Assembly (NCBI RefSeq): GCF_002632875.1
Contig: NZ_NJCX01000003.1
Coordinates: 124,001 to 188,000, forward strand
Direction: 5' to 3'
Length of the DNA stretch: 64,000 bases
Source of the DNA: Xenorhabdus kozodoii
GTDB lineage: Bacteria; Pseudomonadota; Gammaproteobacteria; Enterobacterales; Enterobacteriaceae
The position numbers were made by a program, and so were the translations under genes. A model generated the notes under the pieces. The model was not told the DNA's origin. It worked only from the letters and a program-made list of their open reading frames with translations, and ran no database searches. Positions 20,083-29,897 of this stretch are shown piece after piece (positions within the stretch are counted from its first letter, which is position 1; each line of letters starts with the position of its first letter).

Positions 20083-21217
20083 GCAATGCCTCCAGTAATG
20101 TATCAATGTCGTACTGTGTATGGTTTGCGGTCAAGGTAATGCGTAATCGCGCACTGTCAGGGGGAACTGTGGGGGGAAGCATCGCGTTAACCCACACTTT
20201 TTTTTGCCTGAGCCGATGGGATAGCGCGCTACAACGTTCATTATCACCCACCATTAATGGCTGGATGGCCGTTTCTGAATTCATCAATGCAAAAGGCAAA
20301 TGCTGTGCTTCCCGGCGAAAGTAGCGGATATGGCTTCGCAATCGCTGACGCAATGCCTCCCCTGCCCGAATTTGTCGTAGTGCGGCGGAAAGTGCCACCG
20401 CCTGCGCAGGGGGCATGGAGGTACTGTAAATCAGGTGCCGGGCATATTGGAGCAGGTATTCTGCGGTGTGTTTATCACATAATACCGCGGCTCCACTCAA
20501 TCCAAATGCCTTGCCAAACGTGATGACCAGGATCTCTGGTTTAATATTTTGCATCCAGCAACTGCCGCGCCCTTCATCGCCATGAATACCGATGCCATGA
20601 GCATCATCCACCATCAGCCAACTTGCTGTCGATCTCGCTTGCTGAGCGATGGCTTCAAGTGGGGCACTATCCCCATCCATGCTAAAAACCCCTTCCGTGA
20701 CCACCAGCGTTTTACCGTTACCCGCTTTTGCCAACTGTTGTCGCAAAGAACCCACATCATTGTGCAGAAAACGCCGCAGTTGCGCGGGAGAGTGCATTGC
20801 CGCTTCCAACAACGATGCGTGGCTCAGGCGATCAGCAATGATGCTGTCTTCTCTTTCCATTAAGGCGGCAATCACCCCTTGATTAGCGGCATAACCGGAA
20901 ATGAAAAGTAAAGCGTGGGAGTATCCCAACCACTCAGCCAATTGTTGTTCCAGGGTATGATGTGCGGCAGTGTACCCTGTCACATGCCCAGAGCCGCTAC
21001 TGCCCACACCATACTGCCGGGCGCCTTGTTGCCAGGCCGCAATAATCTGGGGGTGTTGGCTCAGCCCCAGATAATCATTGCTGGAAAAATTCAGGTATTG
21101 GCCGTCCGCAGTGGATAATAAACGCCCATCAGAGTGACAAACTTGCCGATGGCGCCATAGCGAAGTGCCCTGACGTTCGGCCAAACGGCGGGAAAGAAAA
21201 TCTGGCCAATTCATCAT
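20066..21217 (-). CDS. bioF: 8-amino-7-oxononanoate synthase BioF
   Basis: PLP enzyme condensing pimeloyl-ACP with L-alanine. The chain has the alpha-oxoamine synthase layout: [13 protein letters not shown] near 45, GSGGSRHVTGYT-like [31 protein letters not shown], and [12 protein letters not shown] with the Schiff-base lysine near 236. 383 aa, similar to E. coli. Start overlaps the bioB stop by 4 nt (ATGA). Two adjacent ATG codons exist; the first is used here. Confidence 0.95.
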   Translation of the reverse strand: MMNWPDFLSRRLAERQGTSLWRHRQVCHSDGRLLSTADGQYLNFSSNDYLGLSQHPQIIAAWQQGARQYGVGSSGSGHVTGYTAAHHTLEQQLAEWLGYSHALLFISGYAANQGVIAALMEREDSIIADRLSHASLLEAAMHSPAQLRRFLHNDVGSLRQQLAKAGNGKTLVVTEGVFSMDGDSAPLEAIAQQARSTASWLMVDDAHGIGIHGDEGRGSCWMQNIKPEILVITFGKAFGLSGAAVLCDKHTAEYLLQYARHLIYSTSMPPAQAVALSAALRQIRAGEALRQRLRSHIRYFRREAQHLPFALMNSETAIQPLMVGDNERCSALSHRLRQKKVWVNAMLPPTVPPDSARLRITLTANHTQYDIDTLLEALHGSGC

Positions 21218-22254
21218 ATTGCCGCATTATAAAATTGTTCGTTATCAGCATGATGGATAATGGCTTCCGTCAAGTTCTGCTGCTGCTGGTTGTCACCCAA
21301 TGCCGTCTTTGTCTGTTGAGGATTGATGCCCAGCCGACGGAACAGTTGCAAGTCTTTGTCTTCGTCCGGGTTTGGTGTCGTCAGTAGCTTGCAGCCGTAG
21401 AAAATGGAGTTAGCCCCTGCCATAAAACACATGGCCTGGGTTTGTTCATTCATCTGTTCACGTCCGGCGGATAGACGGACATGGGATTTTGGCATCATGA
21501 TCCGTGCCACCGCAATGGTGCGAATAAAGTCAAAAGGATCGACATCTTCATTATCTTCCAGCGGCGTCCCTTTTACTTTTACCAGCATATTTATCGGCAC
21601 ACTTTCCGGCGGCTTAGGCAGATTTGCCAGTTGCACCAATAATGCGGCCCGATCACGAATTTGCTCTCCCAACCCCACGATCCCCCCTGAGCAAACTTTA
21701 ATCCCCGCACTTCGGACATTATCCAATGTATCCAATCTGTCCTGATAACTGCGGGTCGTGATAATGTTGCCGTAAAATTCTGGCGAGGTATCTAGGTTAT
21801 GGTTGTAATAGTCCAGACCCGCTTCTGCCAGACGCTGTGCCTGGGACGGATTCAGCATACCCAGTGTCATACAGGTTTCCATCCCCAGCTCCCGGACTTC
21901 CTTGACCATTTTTTCCAAATACGGCATATCCCGTTCATGCGGGTTTTTCCAGGCTGCCCCCATGCAGAAACGGGTTGAACCCGCATTTTTCGCTTTGCGC
22001 GCGGATTCAATGACACTTTCCACTTCCATCAACCGCTCTTTTTCCAGGCCAGTTTTATAGCGGGAACTTTGTGGACAATATTTACAGTCCTCTGGACAAG
22101 CCCCCGTCTTTATCGAAAGCAGGGTACTGACCTGGACTTGCTGTGGGTCAAAATGTTCGCGGTGTACCTGTTGGGCTTGAAACAATAATTCAAAAAAAGG
22201 CTTATCAAACAACGCCTGTGCTTGTTTGATTGTCCATTGTTGACGCTCGCTCAC
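21214..22254 (-). CDS. bioB: Biotin synthase BioB
   Basis: Radical-SAM enzyme that inserts sulphur into dethiobiotin. The cluster cysteines are C53, C57 and C60 in [15 protein letters not shown], and the [2Fe-2S] cysteines and Arg lie in [24 protein letters not shown] and ICSGGI-like [12 protein letters not shown] and RLSAGREQM. 346 aa, same as E. coli. It is the first gene of the leftward bio operon, driven from the bioA/bioB operator. Confidence 0.97.
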   Translation of the reverse strand: MSERQQWTIKQAQALFDKPFFELLFQAQQVHREHFDPQQVQVSTLLSIKTGACPEDCKYCPQSSRYKTGLEKERLMEVESVIESARKAKNAGSTRFCMGAAWKNPHERDMPYLEKMVKEVRELGMETCMTLGMLNPSQAQRLAEAGLDYYNHNLDTSPEFYGNIITTRSYQDRLDTLDNVRSAGIKVCSGGIVGLGEQIRDRAALLVQLANLPKPPESVPINMLVKVKGTPLEDNEDVDPFDFIRTIAVARIMMPKSHVRLSAGREQMNEQTQAMCFMAGANSIFYGCKLLTTPNPDEDKDLQLFRRLGINPQQTKTALGDNQQQQNLTEAIIHHADNEQFYNAAI

Positions 22255-22283
22255 AATAACATCTCCGATGTAAAAAACGTTGT

Positions 22284-22339
22284 CAGTTTAAATAACCGGG
22301 TTATCATGTCAACCAAAATGAATCAAAAAAGGTTTACAT
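22284..22339. promoter_or_regulatory. BirA operator between bioB and bioA
   Basis: ATGTCAACC (22306-22314) and GGTTTACAT (22331-22339) are inverted and separated by 16 bp, matching the known BirA operator design (TTGTAAACC, 14-16 bp, GGTTTACAA). It lies between divergent bioA and bioB. For bioA, TTGTCA (22280-22285) and TATCAT (22302-22307) form a plausible promoter whose start region overlaps the operator. The biotinyl-5'-AMP form of BirA would repress both directions. Confidence 0.85.
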
Positions 22340-22343
22340 TAAA

Positions 22344-23618
22344 GTGACTATAACCCCTTCGGATCTTAAATTTGACCAGCGCCATATTTGGCATCCGTAT
22401 ACCTCTATGACTGATCCGCTTCCCACCTACCCTGTCGTCTCGGCCACCGGTGTAGAGCTGGTGTTATCAGACGGACACACATTGATTGATGGTATGTCTT
22501 CATGGTGGGCGGCTATCCACGGTTATAATCATCCTGCTCTCAACGAGGCGGCCAAATCACAAATCGATAAGATGTCCCATGTGATGTTTGGCGGTATCAC
22601 TCACCCTCCCGCGGTTGATCTGTGCCGGCAATTAGTGGCAATGACACCTGATGCTTTGGAGTGTGTTTTTCTGGCGGATTCAGGATCGGTCGCCGTAGAA
22701 GTCGCCCTGAAAATGGCCTTGCAATATTGGCAAGCCAAGGGAGAAAAACGCCATCGTTTCCTGACGCTACGTCATGGTTATCACGGTGACACGTTTGGCG
22801 CTATGTCTGTCTGCGATCCAGACAACGCCATGCATAATCTGTACAAAGGCTATCTTCCCAACCATCTGTTTGCCGATGCGCCGCAATGCTCGTTTGGTGA
22901 TGAATGGAAGGCGGAAGATATCGACTCTTTAAAACGATTATTGCGGCAATATCATACTGAAATTGCCGCCGTGGTTTTAGAACCCATCGTTCAGGGTGCG
23001 GGTGGGATGCGGATTTACCACCCTGAATATTTACGCCAGGTCCGTCAACTTTGTGACGAGTATCAGCTCGTGTTGATTGCCGATGAGATTGCCACCGGAT
23101 TTGGGCGAACGGGCAAGTTATTCGCCTGTGAACACGCCCAGATCGCGCCAGATATCTTGTGCTTAGGCAAGGCATTGACCGGGGGATATATGACATTATC
23201 TGCAACACTGACTACCCGCCATATCGCAGAAACGATTAGCCAGGGGGAAGCGGGTTGTTTTATGCATGGGCCAACGTTTATGGGGAATCCTCTGGCCTGC
23301 GCCGTCGCCAGTGCCAGTCTGAAATTGCTTGTGGATAGCCCGTGGCAGCAGCGTATTCAAGCCATTGAAGCGCAACTAAACGTTGAATTATTTCCCCTTA
23401 AATCCCACAGCTTAGTCAACGATGTTCGGGTCTTGGGCGCGATAGGTGTTGTCGAAATGAAGCAACCTGTCAATGTCGCTGCGTTACAACACTATTTTGT
23501 CCAACAAGGTGTGTGGATCAGGCCATTTGGTCGGTTAATTTACCTGATGCCGCCTTATATTATTCAACCAGAACAGTTATCGAAACTGACCAATGCAATA
23601 GCAGGTGCCATAAATTAA
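22344..23618 (+). CDS. bioA: Adenosylmethionine-8-amino-7-oxononanoate aminotransferase BioA
   Basis: PLP aminotransferase using SAM as amino donor to make 7,8-diaminopelargonate. The start is a GTG at 22344, only 5 nt after the operator half-site; the protein then aligns with E. coli from [51 protein letters not shown] and [10 protein letters not shown] (Schiff-base Lys near 276) are class III signatures. Length 424 aa. The start has no strong ribosome site. In E. coli, ybhB and ybhC follow bioA; here repeats follow. Confidence 0.95.
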   Translation: MTITPSDLKFDQRHIWHPYTSMTDPLPTYPVVSATGVELVLSDGHTLIDGMSSWWAAIHGYNHPALNEAAKSQIDKMSHVMFGGITHPPAVDLCRQLVAMTPDALECVFLADSGSVAVEVALKMALQYWQAKGEKRHRFLTLRHGYHGDTFGAMSVCDPDNAMHNLYKGYLPNHLFADAPQCSFGDEWKAEDIDSLKRLLRQYHTEIAAVVLEPIVQGAGGMRIYHPEYLRQVRQLCDEYQLVLIADEIATGFGRTGKLFACEHAQIAPDILCLGKALTGGYMTLSATLTTRHIAETISQGEAGCFMHGPTFMGNPLACAVASASLKLLVDSPWQQRIQAIEAQLNVELFPLKSHSLVNDVRVLGAIGVVEMKQPVNVAALQHYFVQQGVWIRPFGRLIYLMPPYIIQPEQLSKLTNAIAGAIN

Positions 23619-23627
23619 AGAAGGGTA

Positions 23628-23732
23628 TATACCAATCTAACTTCAAGTTGCCGTTTGCAAACCAACGAGAGTGTTTATATCTCCCCGCTACGCGGGGAGA
23701 TATAAGACGCATCTTGAAAGGCGATTGGTATA
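23628..23732. repeat. 105-bp palindromic repeat, copy 2
   Basis: Ends TATACCAATC / GATTGGTATA are perfect 10-bp inverted repeats in this copy. The central hairpin at 23676-23704 is TATATCTCCCCGC-TAC-GCGGGGAGATATA, a perfect 13-bp stem. It follows bioA by 9 nt and could act as a transcript 3' stabiliser. The rest of 23733-23951 is A+T-rich and probably carries the promoter of the 194-aa gene. Confidence 0.87.
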
Positions 23733-23951
23733 TCCAGTCACCTCTTTAATTGGGTGGCTGGATAATAAAAATACGCCAATAACTATTAAGTTATTATATG
23801 CCTGACAAAAAAACACAGCATATTAATATTTACCTAAATAGCAATCATTGACAAATATTAATGACCCAAAAAAAGGATATTACATTACCTAAAAATAAAT
23901 GAGTTGGTATATTCATGATGCAAGCACGTTAATTTAAACAAAGAGGAAAAC

Positions 23952-24536
23952 ATGATGAATATAGAAAATTTGCTCACCCCTTCTAATGAAGAAATGCAGA
24001 ATATCTTTGAACTATCTAAAAATAGGTATGAACAAGAAATTTTACATTATGAAGCGCTGGCAAAAGAAAAACCTGAATTAGCCCCGCTGTTTGCAGAAAA
24101 TGTGAAACCCGATTCATTAACCAGCCCGACACTGAGACAAACCGAATTTATTAGTGGGCATTTTAACATTAACACCTATTATCAATATGGCAGTTATCCC
24201 TTTATCCAGTTATCATCTTATCCCGCCATCATTGGACACGAACCGAATACCGGGAAAAAAACCAGTTTCAATGGCTATATTCAAGGTGGCTTTAATACCC
24301 CCATATTGAATTTTAATAATATTCACCTTGGGGGCGTGGTCAATTATGCTCAATCCATTATCAATGCCCCCCTAAATTTCCAGCTTTATATTAATCCAAG
24401 AAATCTTGTCTTGCGTCTTTTGAGAGGCAATATTTATTTAGGCGATCTGTTTTCTGTCTATCAGAGCCATATATTAGTCACATACCCTATTGTTTTATCC
24501 GGTATCGGAACGTTTAATTTGATCCAACATCAATAG
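23952..24536 (+). CDS. Unrecognised 194-aa protein between repeats
   Basis: I do not recognise a family with confidence. The start MMNIENLLTPSNEEM has GAGG about 8 nt upstream. Residues 1-45 are predicted helical and charged; from about 65 the chain turns beta-rich with many Tyr, Asn, Gly and Pro and repeated G-rich turns (GYIQGGFNTP, HLGGVVNY, SGIGTF). There is no signal peptide. The C-terminal pattern loosely recalls the small beta-barrel of VapA-type virulence proteins, but this is only an impression. It sits alone between repeat elements at a site where E. coli has unrelated genes, so it is accessory DNA with its own promoter. Confidence 0.75.
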   Translation: MMNIENLLTPSNEEMQNIFELSKNRYEQEILHYEALAKEKPELAPLFAENVKPDSLTSPTLRQTEFISGHFNINTYYQYGSYPFIQLSSYPAIIGHEPNTGKKTSFNGYIQGGFNTPILNFNNIHLGGVVNYAQSIINAPLNFQLYINPRNLVLRLLRGNIYLGDLFSVYQSHILVTYPIVLSGIGTFNLIQHQ

Positions 24537-24548
24537 GTTTCATTCATT

Positions 24549-24623
24549 TATACCAATCTAACTTCAAGATGCGTGTGATTTCATATAGTGTTGTAAATTG
24601 CAACTTGAAGTTTAATGCGTATA
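24549..24623. repeat. 75-bp palindromic repeat lacking the central hairpin
   Basis: Begins TATACCAATCTAACTTCAAG and ends CTTGAAGTTTAATGCGTATA; the ends pair over about 24 nt with few mismatches. The copy at 61846 is nearly identical but carries 30 extra bp in the middle that form a GC-rich hairpin, giving 105 bp. This copy therefore looks like the unoccupied form. Confidence 0.85.
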
Positions 24624-24649
24624 AATACTTTTTTGCCATAGTGAGACAC

Positions 24650-24728
24650 GGGTATTCATGGAGCGTTATGACTCCTCGCAGCGCGAGGAGTCATAACGTG
24701 TCGACCATGTTATGGCAAGGAAATACCC
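24650..24728. repeat. 79-bp GGGTATT-ended element with a 16-bp perfect hairpin
   Basis: Bounded by GGGTATT and AATACCC. At 24664-24698 the two 16-nt arms CGTTATGACTCCTCGC and GCGAGGAGTCATAACG pair perfectly around an AGC loop. It ends 12 nt from the pgl stop codon and may work as a 3' processing or termination structure for pgl. Termini differ from the TATACC family, so this may be a different repeat type. Confidence 0.7.
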
Positions 24729-24740
24729 CCAGTCATACAG

Positions 24741-25727
24741 TTACAAGACCAATACGGTAACCCACATCGGCGCTTTGCCAACCGGATAACGCGCCAGTTG
24801 GGTTAATGTCCCTGAATAAGGGTCAATGCGTGATACTGAAATATGATCGGATTTTTGCCCTGATGCAATCAGGAAATGACCACTGTGATCGAGAGCAAAA
24901 CCACGCGGCTGAGCCTCTGTAGGATAATGCCCAGCTAATGTCAGGTGATCACCCTCTTCCGAAATGCGGAAGTGGCTTATCAGGCTCTCTGAACGTTCAC
25001 TGGTGTAGAGGTGTCGGCCATCCGGTGTGATGTGAATATCTGCCGACCAACGGACGCTGGAAAAATCTGTTGGCAACGAATCAATTGATTGCACGATACG
25101 GTATTTTTCCCACTTACGCAGCACGTCAACGGTTGAATCCAATTCATTCACGCAGTAGATAGCCGGTTTTTTGGGATGGAATGCCATATGCCGTGGACCT
25201 GCACCCGCTGCCGTCGTCACTTCATCTGCCCGACTTTCTGTCAGATAACCCTGCTCATCCAAATTGAAAATACGAATATGATCTTCTTTCAGACAGGGAA
25301 CCAGCAGTTGGCGATTTTCCCGATCAATATTGGCCGAATGTGGTGCTTGCAGGTCGGCGACAATTTGGCTTGGCGCTTTAGCGACCCCATTTTCATCAAT
25401 AGGATGGACACTTAAGTGATTGAAACTGTAAGAAGCGGAAAATAAAAAACGCCCTGCTCGGTCAGTGGATAGATGGGTTGGGCTGCCCGACAATGGCGCA
25501 ATGGCCTGTTGTTCAAGACAGCCATCGGCACCAATGGCATAGGTTACGATGCTAAATTGGGGACGAATTCCGACATACAAGTGCTTTCCATCAGGATTAA
25601 CCACCATTGGCTGGACTTCACCGGGCACATTGACGGTCTGGAGAAGCGCAAGTTCCCCGGCCATATTCAGTGACCATACGTGAATTTGTCGGCTATTTGG
25701 GCTGGCTGTATAAACCACTTGTTTCAT
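24741..25727 (-). CDS. pgl: 6-phosphogluconolactonase Pgl
   Basis: Hydrolyses 6-phosphogluconolactone in the oxidative pentose phosphate pathway; cytoplasmic seven-bladed beta-propeller of the YbhE type. Blade signatures include [31 protein letters not shown] and [19 protein letters not shown], with the conserved Arg-His-Met segment near 180. 328 aa compared with 331 in E. coli. AGGAGAG precedes the ATG by a few nt. Codirectional with no close neighbour; repeat elements lie on both sides. Confidence 0.95.
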   Translation of the reverse strand: MKQVVYTASPNSRQIHVWSLNMAGELALLQTVNVPGEVQPMVVNPDGKHLYVGIRPQFSIVTYAIGADGCLEQQAIAPLSGSPTHLSTDRAGRFLFSASYSFNHLSVHPIDENGVAKAPSQIVADLQAPHSANIDRENRQLLVPCLKEDHIRIFNLDEQGYLTESRADEVTTAAGAGPRHMAFHPKKPAIYCVNELDSTVDVLRKWEKYRIVQSIDSLPTDFSSVRWSADIHITPDGRHLYTSERSESLISHFRISEEGDHLTLAGHYPTEAQPRGFALDHSGHFLIASGQKSDHISVSRIDPYSGTLTQLARYPVGKAPMWVTVLVL

Positions 25728-25802
25728 GTTCTCTCCTTAATGCTTCATTGCTATTTTATTGATCTGTCAAGATCCTTGGAAAATTTTAACGGTTAAACTC
25801 CC

Positions 25803-25907
25803 TATACCAATCCAACTTCAAGTTGCCGCTTGCAAACCAATGTGAGTGTTGGTCTCTCCCCGCTGCGCGGGGAGAGACCAGATGCATCTTGAGAGGCGAC
25901 GGGTATA
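25803..25907. repeat. 105-bp palindromic repeat, copy 3
   Basis: Begins TATACCAATCCAACTTCAAG and ends GGCGACGGGTATA. The hairpin at 25851-25879 is GGTCTCTCCCCGC-TGC-GCGGGGAGAGACC, again a perfect 13-bp stem with distal bases unlike those of the other copies. It lies in the divergent promoter region of pgl and ybhA. Confidence 0.87.
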
Positions 25908-25977
25908 TATCGGTTTAACTTTGCTCAACTAACGTATAATATTTTGCTTATATCATAAACAACTTAGAGGCCAATCC

Positions 25978-26793
25978 ATGTCATATCGCGTTATCGCGCT
26001 GGATCTCGATGGAACACTGCTCGATCCACAAAAACGTATTCTGCCTGAATCACTGGCAGCCTTAAATGAAGCCCGCCAGTCAGGGATCAAAGTGTTGATT
26101 GTGACTGGACGCCATCATGTTGCCATCCATCCTTTCTATCAAATGCTACAACTCGATACCCCTGCTATCTGTTGTAATGGAACTTATTCGTATGATTATC
26201 AGGCAAAAAAAGTATTGGCCTCTAATCCGCTCTCTATTCAGGAAGCCTCCCAAGCACTTTCCTATCTGCAAGACACGGAAATTCAGCATCTGATGTATGT
26301 TGATGATGCCATTTTATATCAATTTCCCCACACTGTAGCCCGAACCCTTGCCTGGTCGGATTCCCTGCCTGAACATCAACGCCCTAATCTTCAGCAAACG
26401 GAAAATTTTCAAGATGCCATCCACTCGGTGAGTTCCATTTGGAAATTAGCCACCAGCTCATCCAATTTAGTGAAGCTGCGTGAGATTAGTGCACAAATTG
26501 AGGAAAATGTTGGCCTTGAGTGTGAGTGGTCATGGTTCGATCAGGTCGATATAGCCAAAAAGGGCAATAGCAAAGGCATGCGATTGCAACAATGGGTGGG
26601 ATCACAAGGCATGAGTATGAAGGATGTGATCGCTTTTGGTGATAATTATAACGACCTCAGTATGCTGGAAAACGTTGGGCTGGGTGTCGCTATGGGGAAT
26701 GGCGTCGAGGCTGTCAAAGAACGAGCCGATATTGTCACACGGGATAATACCCAGCCCGGTATCGCGGAAGTCCTGCGAAAATACGTGCTGTAA
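25978..26793 (+). CDS. ybhA: HAD-family phosphatase YbhA (pyridoxal phosphatase)
   Basis: Cof-type HAD phosphatase; the E. coli orthologue dephosphorylates pyridoxal phosphate and fructose-1,6-bisphosphate. Motif I is DLDGTLLD with D9 and D11, motif II is IVTGRHH near 41, and motif IV AFGDNYNDLSMLENVGLGVAMGN near 220. ICCNGTYSYDY is the cap-domain signature of this subgroup. 271 aa compared with 272 in E. coli. It is followed by a short perfect hairpin (26805-26820) and then convergent modC. Confidence 0.93.
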   Translation: MSYRVIALDLDGTLLDPQKRILPESLAALNEARQSGIKVLIVTGRHHVAIHPFYQMLQLDTPAICCNGTYSYDYQAKKVLASNPLSIQEASQALSYLQDTEIQHLMYVDDAILYQFPHTVARTLAWSDSLPEHQRPNLQQTENFQDAIHSVSSIWKLATSSSNLVKLREISAQIEENVGLECEWSWFDQVDIAKKGNSKGMRLQQWVGSQGMSMKDVIAFGDNYNDLSMLENVGLGVAMGNGVEAVKERADIVTRDNTQPGIAEVLRKYVL

Positions 26794-26842
26794 ATCCGTT
26801 CAATGGGAGCATCTGCTCCCTATGTAACTTCCTGCCTATTCA

Positions 26843-27907
26843 TCATAAGTGACGATTCAGCGAAACACTCTTTATCTGTGCATATAACCATTGCCCTGCC
26901 CGCAGATTAAGCTCTTCCCGTGCCCACGGCGTAATTCTCGCCCACAAGCTATGTTCACCCAGCGCCAATTTGACATCAATCTGGCCATTATCTTCAAAAA
27001 ACTCGGTGACTTTTACCTGCAAGATGTTACGGATGCTGCTCACTTTTGGAGGCGCCAAAACCAAGGAAACATCTGATGCATCAATACGGATACGCAGATC
27101 AGTGCCTGGAGAGGCATTGACTTGTGGCAGCCAAAGGACTTTGTCAGCCACCGCCACTGCGGTCATTTGATAACGTTGATGATGTTCCATAACCGAAACG
27201 TTCAATATGCTGCCAAGACTCTCTTTTTGCAGCCACGGACGCAGTGCGCTGCTCGACCAAACCTCTTCCAGCGTTCCTGTCGCCCTGATTTTTCCCTTAT
27301 CCATCACAATGACATGCTCTGCCAAGCGTAAAATTTCATCCAGGCTGTGGCTCACGTATAGGATCGGGATTTTGACTTCCTGGGATAACTTTTCAAGATA
27401 AGGCAATAGCTCACGCTTACGTGGTAAATCCAATGATGCCAAGGGTTCATCCATAAGCAGGATTTCAGGGGCAGTCAGTAATGCCCGACCAATGGCTACC
27501 CGCTGTTTTTCCCCGCCAGATAAGGTGGCAGGAAAACGTGACAGTAAATGTTCAATCCCTAGCAAGCCAATGATATTGTCAAATTGCGGTTTCATCTCTG
27601 GTGCCATGCCATATTGTAGGTTTCCCTTCACGCGATAATGCGGGAAAAGGCGCGCATCCTGAAACACATAACCCACCCGACGCTTTTCGGGTGGCAAAAA
27701 GATATTTTGTTCTGTGTCCACTAAGGGAGTGCCGTTTAAGACAATACGGCCTTTTGCCGGGCGGCTCAATCCCGCAATGACATTGATCAGTGAGGTTTTT
27801 CCTGCCCCGGAAAGACCGAATATGGCGCTAATGCTTTCTGTTGGCAAAGTGATATCCACCTGCATGTACAACTCACCCAAACGCTGCTCAAAATCCAGCT
27901 CTAACAT
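26843..27907 (-). CDS. modC: Molybdate ABC transporter ATP-binding protein ModC
   Basis: ATPase of the high-affinity molybdate importer. The start at 27907 ([11 protein letters not shown]) overlaps the modB stop by 7 nt and matches E. coli; the frame is open another 29 codons upstream inside modB but without support. Walker A GLSGAGKT is near 32-39, [16 protein letters not shown] the signature, [21 protein letters not shown] the Walker B and D-loop. The C-terminal third is a MOP (molybdate-binding) regulatory domain with [12 protein letters not shown]. 354 aa. Confidence 0.96.
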   Translation of the reverse strand: MLELDFEQRLGELYMQVDITLPTESISAIFGLSGAGKTSLINVIAGLSRPAKGRIVLNGTPLVDTEQNIFLPPEKRRVGYVFQDARLFPHYRVKGNLQYGMAPEMKPQFDNIIGLLGIEHLLSRFPATLSGGEKQRVAIGRALLTAPEILLMDEPLASLDLPRKRELLPYLEKLSQEVKIPILYVSHSLDEILRLAEHVIVMDKGKIRATGTLEEVWSSSALRPWLQKESLGSILNVSVMEHHQRYQMTAVAVADKVLWLPQVNASPGTDLRIRIDASDVSLVLAPPKVSSIRNILQVKVTEFFEDNGQIDVKLALGEHSLWARITPWAREELNLRAGQWLYAQIKSVSLNRHL

Positions 27908-28599
27908 GCTGCCCCCAAACGTTTTCTGCCCCAACGTGTCAGCCATTCGGAAAGCAGCAATGAAATGAGTGCCAATAAAATGGCAATGATACACAGACGG
28001 GCGGCGGCGGTTTCAGCACCCGGCATTTCTATCAATGTATACATAGCAAGAGGAATGGTTCGCGTCTCCCCCGGAATATTGGAAACAAAGGTAATGGTGG
28101 CGCCAAACTCGCCCAATGAACGGGCGAAAGCCAATACCGCGCCCACAATGATGCCCGGTAATGATAACGGTAAGGTAATGGTGAAAAAGACTTTAAGTGA
28201 TCCCGCCCCCAAAGTACGGGCAGCCTGTTCCAAACGCCGATCAATGCCCTCCAATGACAAGCGAATAGCCCTGACCATGAGCGGAAAAGCCACCACGGCC
28301 GAAGCCAATGCCGCCCCTGTCCAATTAAATGCAAAACTGATCCCGAACCAGTCATAAAGGCATTCACCAATGACGCCACGCCGCCCCAGGCTGATCAGTA
28401 ACAGATATCCCACCACCACTGGCGGTAATACCAGTGGCAGGTGGATAATGCTATCAAGCAGGGATTTGCCAACAAACTGGCAGCGAGCCAGCATCCATGC
28501 CATTAAGATCCCTAATGGCAAACTGAATAACACGGCGATCCCTGAGATTTTTAAACTCAGTAAAATCGCCTGCCATTCATATTCACTTAACATCTCCAA
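27901..28599 (-). CDS. modB: Molybdate ABC transporter permease ModB
   Basis: Inner-membrane permease with five to six helices. The conserved EAA loop is [25 protein letters not shown], and the late segment [26 protein letters not shown] is diagnostic for ModB. 232 aa versus 229 in E. coli. Its stop overlaps the modC start; modA ends 11 nt upstream, consistent with a modABC operon. Confidence 0.96.
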   Translation of the reverse strand: MEMLSEYEWQAILLSLKISGIAVLFSLPLGILMAWMLARCQFVGKSLLDSIIHLPLVLPPVVVGYLLLISLGRRGVIGECLYDWFGISFAFNWTGAALASAVVAFPLMVRAIRLSLEGIDRRLEQAARTLGAGSLKVFFTITLPLSLPGIIVGAVLAFARSLGEFGATITFVSNIPGETRTIPLAMYTLIEMPGAETAAARLCIIAILLALISLLLSEWLTRWGRKRLGAAC

Positions 28600-28610
28600 A
28601 CGATCAGTTC

Positions 28611-29381
28611 CTACAGTGGACTAAAGCCGTAGCGTTTAAAAATGGCTGCGGCTTCAGGGGTTTTAAGGTAGTCATAAAAAGCGCGAACAGCCGGTTTTTC
28701 ATGGCCTTTGATTATCGCCATCGGATATTCCACCGGCTTATGGCTTTCAGGTGGGAAAACGCCGACAATCTTGACTTTATTGCTGGCAACGGCATCAGAG
28801 CCATAAACAATGCCCAGTGGGGCTTCGGCTCTCTCTACCAGCGCCATACCACTACGTACATTGCTAGTCCGTGCCATCAGTGGATTGACCGTATCCCATG
28901 CCTGTAAATATTGCAGCGATTCTTTAGCGTAAATCCCCACGGGTACATGGTCAGGATCGCCAACCGCTAAACGCCCTCCCGCCAGCAAAGATTGCCATTT
29001 TGTTTCCCGGTTAATCTCGACTCTGCCTAATTGACTCTCTTTAGGCGCAATCAGGACAAGCTGGTTACCCAACAAAGTATGACGGCTATTCTCGGCAATT
29101 AAGTGTTTTTCCGTCGCGTAATTCATCCACTGCTGATCGGCAGAAATAAAAATATCCGCAGGTGCTCCCTGTGCTATTTGCCGTGCCAGTGTCGATGATG
29201 AAGCATAAGAGGCTACGATATCGCCCCGTTGCTCTTTTTTATACTGTAGCGCGATATCATCCAATGCATTAGTTAATGAAGCCGCCGCAAAAACTGTCAC
29301 TTTATCTGCTGCCCAAACACTCCCGGCAAGCGCAAAAAAGGCCACAATCCCAGTCAGAAACTGACAAACTTTATTTTTCAT
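28611..29381 (-). CDS. modA: Molybdate-binding periplasmic protein ModA
   Basis: Binds molybdate or tungstate in the periplasm and delivers it to ModBC. The start at 29381 gives a typical signal peptide (MKNKVCQFLTGIVAFFALAG, cleavage after SVWA), while the 30-codon upstream extension is not plausible. Mature chain begins ADKVTVFAAASLTNALDDIA; oxyanion ligands are in AAASL, SSSTLARQ and YATEK/YGSDAV segments. 256 aa. A perfect palindrome that suits ModE lies 31-55 nt upstream of the start. Confidence 0.95.
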   Translation of the reverse strand: MKNKVCQFLTGIVAFFALAGSVWAADKVTVFAAASLTNALDDIALQYKKEQRGDIVASYASSSTLARQIAQGAPADIFISADQQWMNYATEKHLIAENSRHTLLGNQLVLIAPKESQLGRVEINRETKWQSLLAGGRLAVGDPDHVPVGIYAKESLQYLQAWDTVNPLMARTSNVRSGMALVERAEAPLGIVYGSDAVASNKVKIVGVFPPESHKPVEYPMAIIKGHEKPAVRAFYDYLKTPEAAAIFKRYGFSPL

Positions 29382-29412
29382 TTTAGACTCGCCCAAGATA
29401 ATCAATATGGTG

Positions 29413-29436
29413 CGTTGTATATAACAAGATACAACG
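29413..29436 (-). promoter_or_regulatory. Likely ModE operator upstream of modA
   Basis: CGTTGTAT and ATACAACG are perfect inverted 8-mers separated by 8 bp. The form resembles the ModE operator of E. coli modA (inverted CGTTATAT-like arms). The position close to the modA start and the presence of modE nearby support repression by molybdate-loaded ModE. Confidence 0.72.
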
Positions 29437-29580
29437 TTAAATGAAAACGCTATTCTGTGATTAATCGGCAAGTTGTGAGCCAGTTTTAGCTTTTATGTTG
29501 ATCTCAATGCAAAAGTGACATTGAAGAGAAGGCAGGAAGGGATGATTACCCGGATAACCGGGTAATGGAAATCACAAGGT

Positions 29581-29721
29581 TCAAGACTGTCGATGGGTGT
29601 TCTCTGTTTTGGAGATACGATTGAATAATCCCCCAAGTCCGTATATCAATGCCAGGATAACGGCCATCACCACGGGAACCATGATCAATGCAAACCCCAA
29701 ACTTTTAAGCAATTCAAACAT
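29581..29721 (-). CDS. acrZ: AcrZ, small AcrB-associated membrane protein
   Basis: A 46-aa reading frame starting [20 protein letters not shown] and continuing [17 protein letters not shown]. This matches AcrZ (YbhT, 49 aa in E. coli), a single bent helix that binds AcrB in the AcrAB-TolC pump and widens its drug range. GAGG lies 6-7 nt before the ATG. Position between modA and modE, on the modA strand, is identical to E. coli, where acrZ is coregulated with acrAB and tolC by MarA/SoxS/Rob. The polar C-terminal tail (KTENTHRQS) differs from E. coli, as expected for this part. Confidence 0.93.
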   Translation of the reverse strand: MFELLKSLGFALIMVPVVMAVILALIYGLGGLFNRISKTENTHRQS

Positions 29722-29897
29722 GCTAACCTCATACCCTGAGTGACTAACAAATTAACTGTGTCATATCTGAACCGGATATAACACAGACACTAATTCGGTT
29801 ATTCTAGACAATAAAACAGTAACAGTAACCGACGAAACGTGCGATTCTTAGGGTTCTGTTGTAAAAACTCCCAAATATTTGCCCTAAATAAATCACT

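Noticed and set aside
24569-24760. 63-aa open frame downstream of the 194-aa gene
   Set aside because: It is made of the two repeat elements and runs into pgl; no ribosome site.
26805-26820. Terminator between ybhA and modC
   Set aside because: A perfect GGGAGCA/TGCTCCC hairpin exists but the loop is 2 nt and no T-run follows on either strand.
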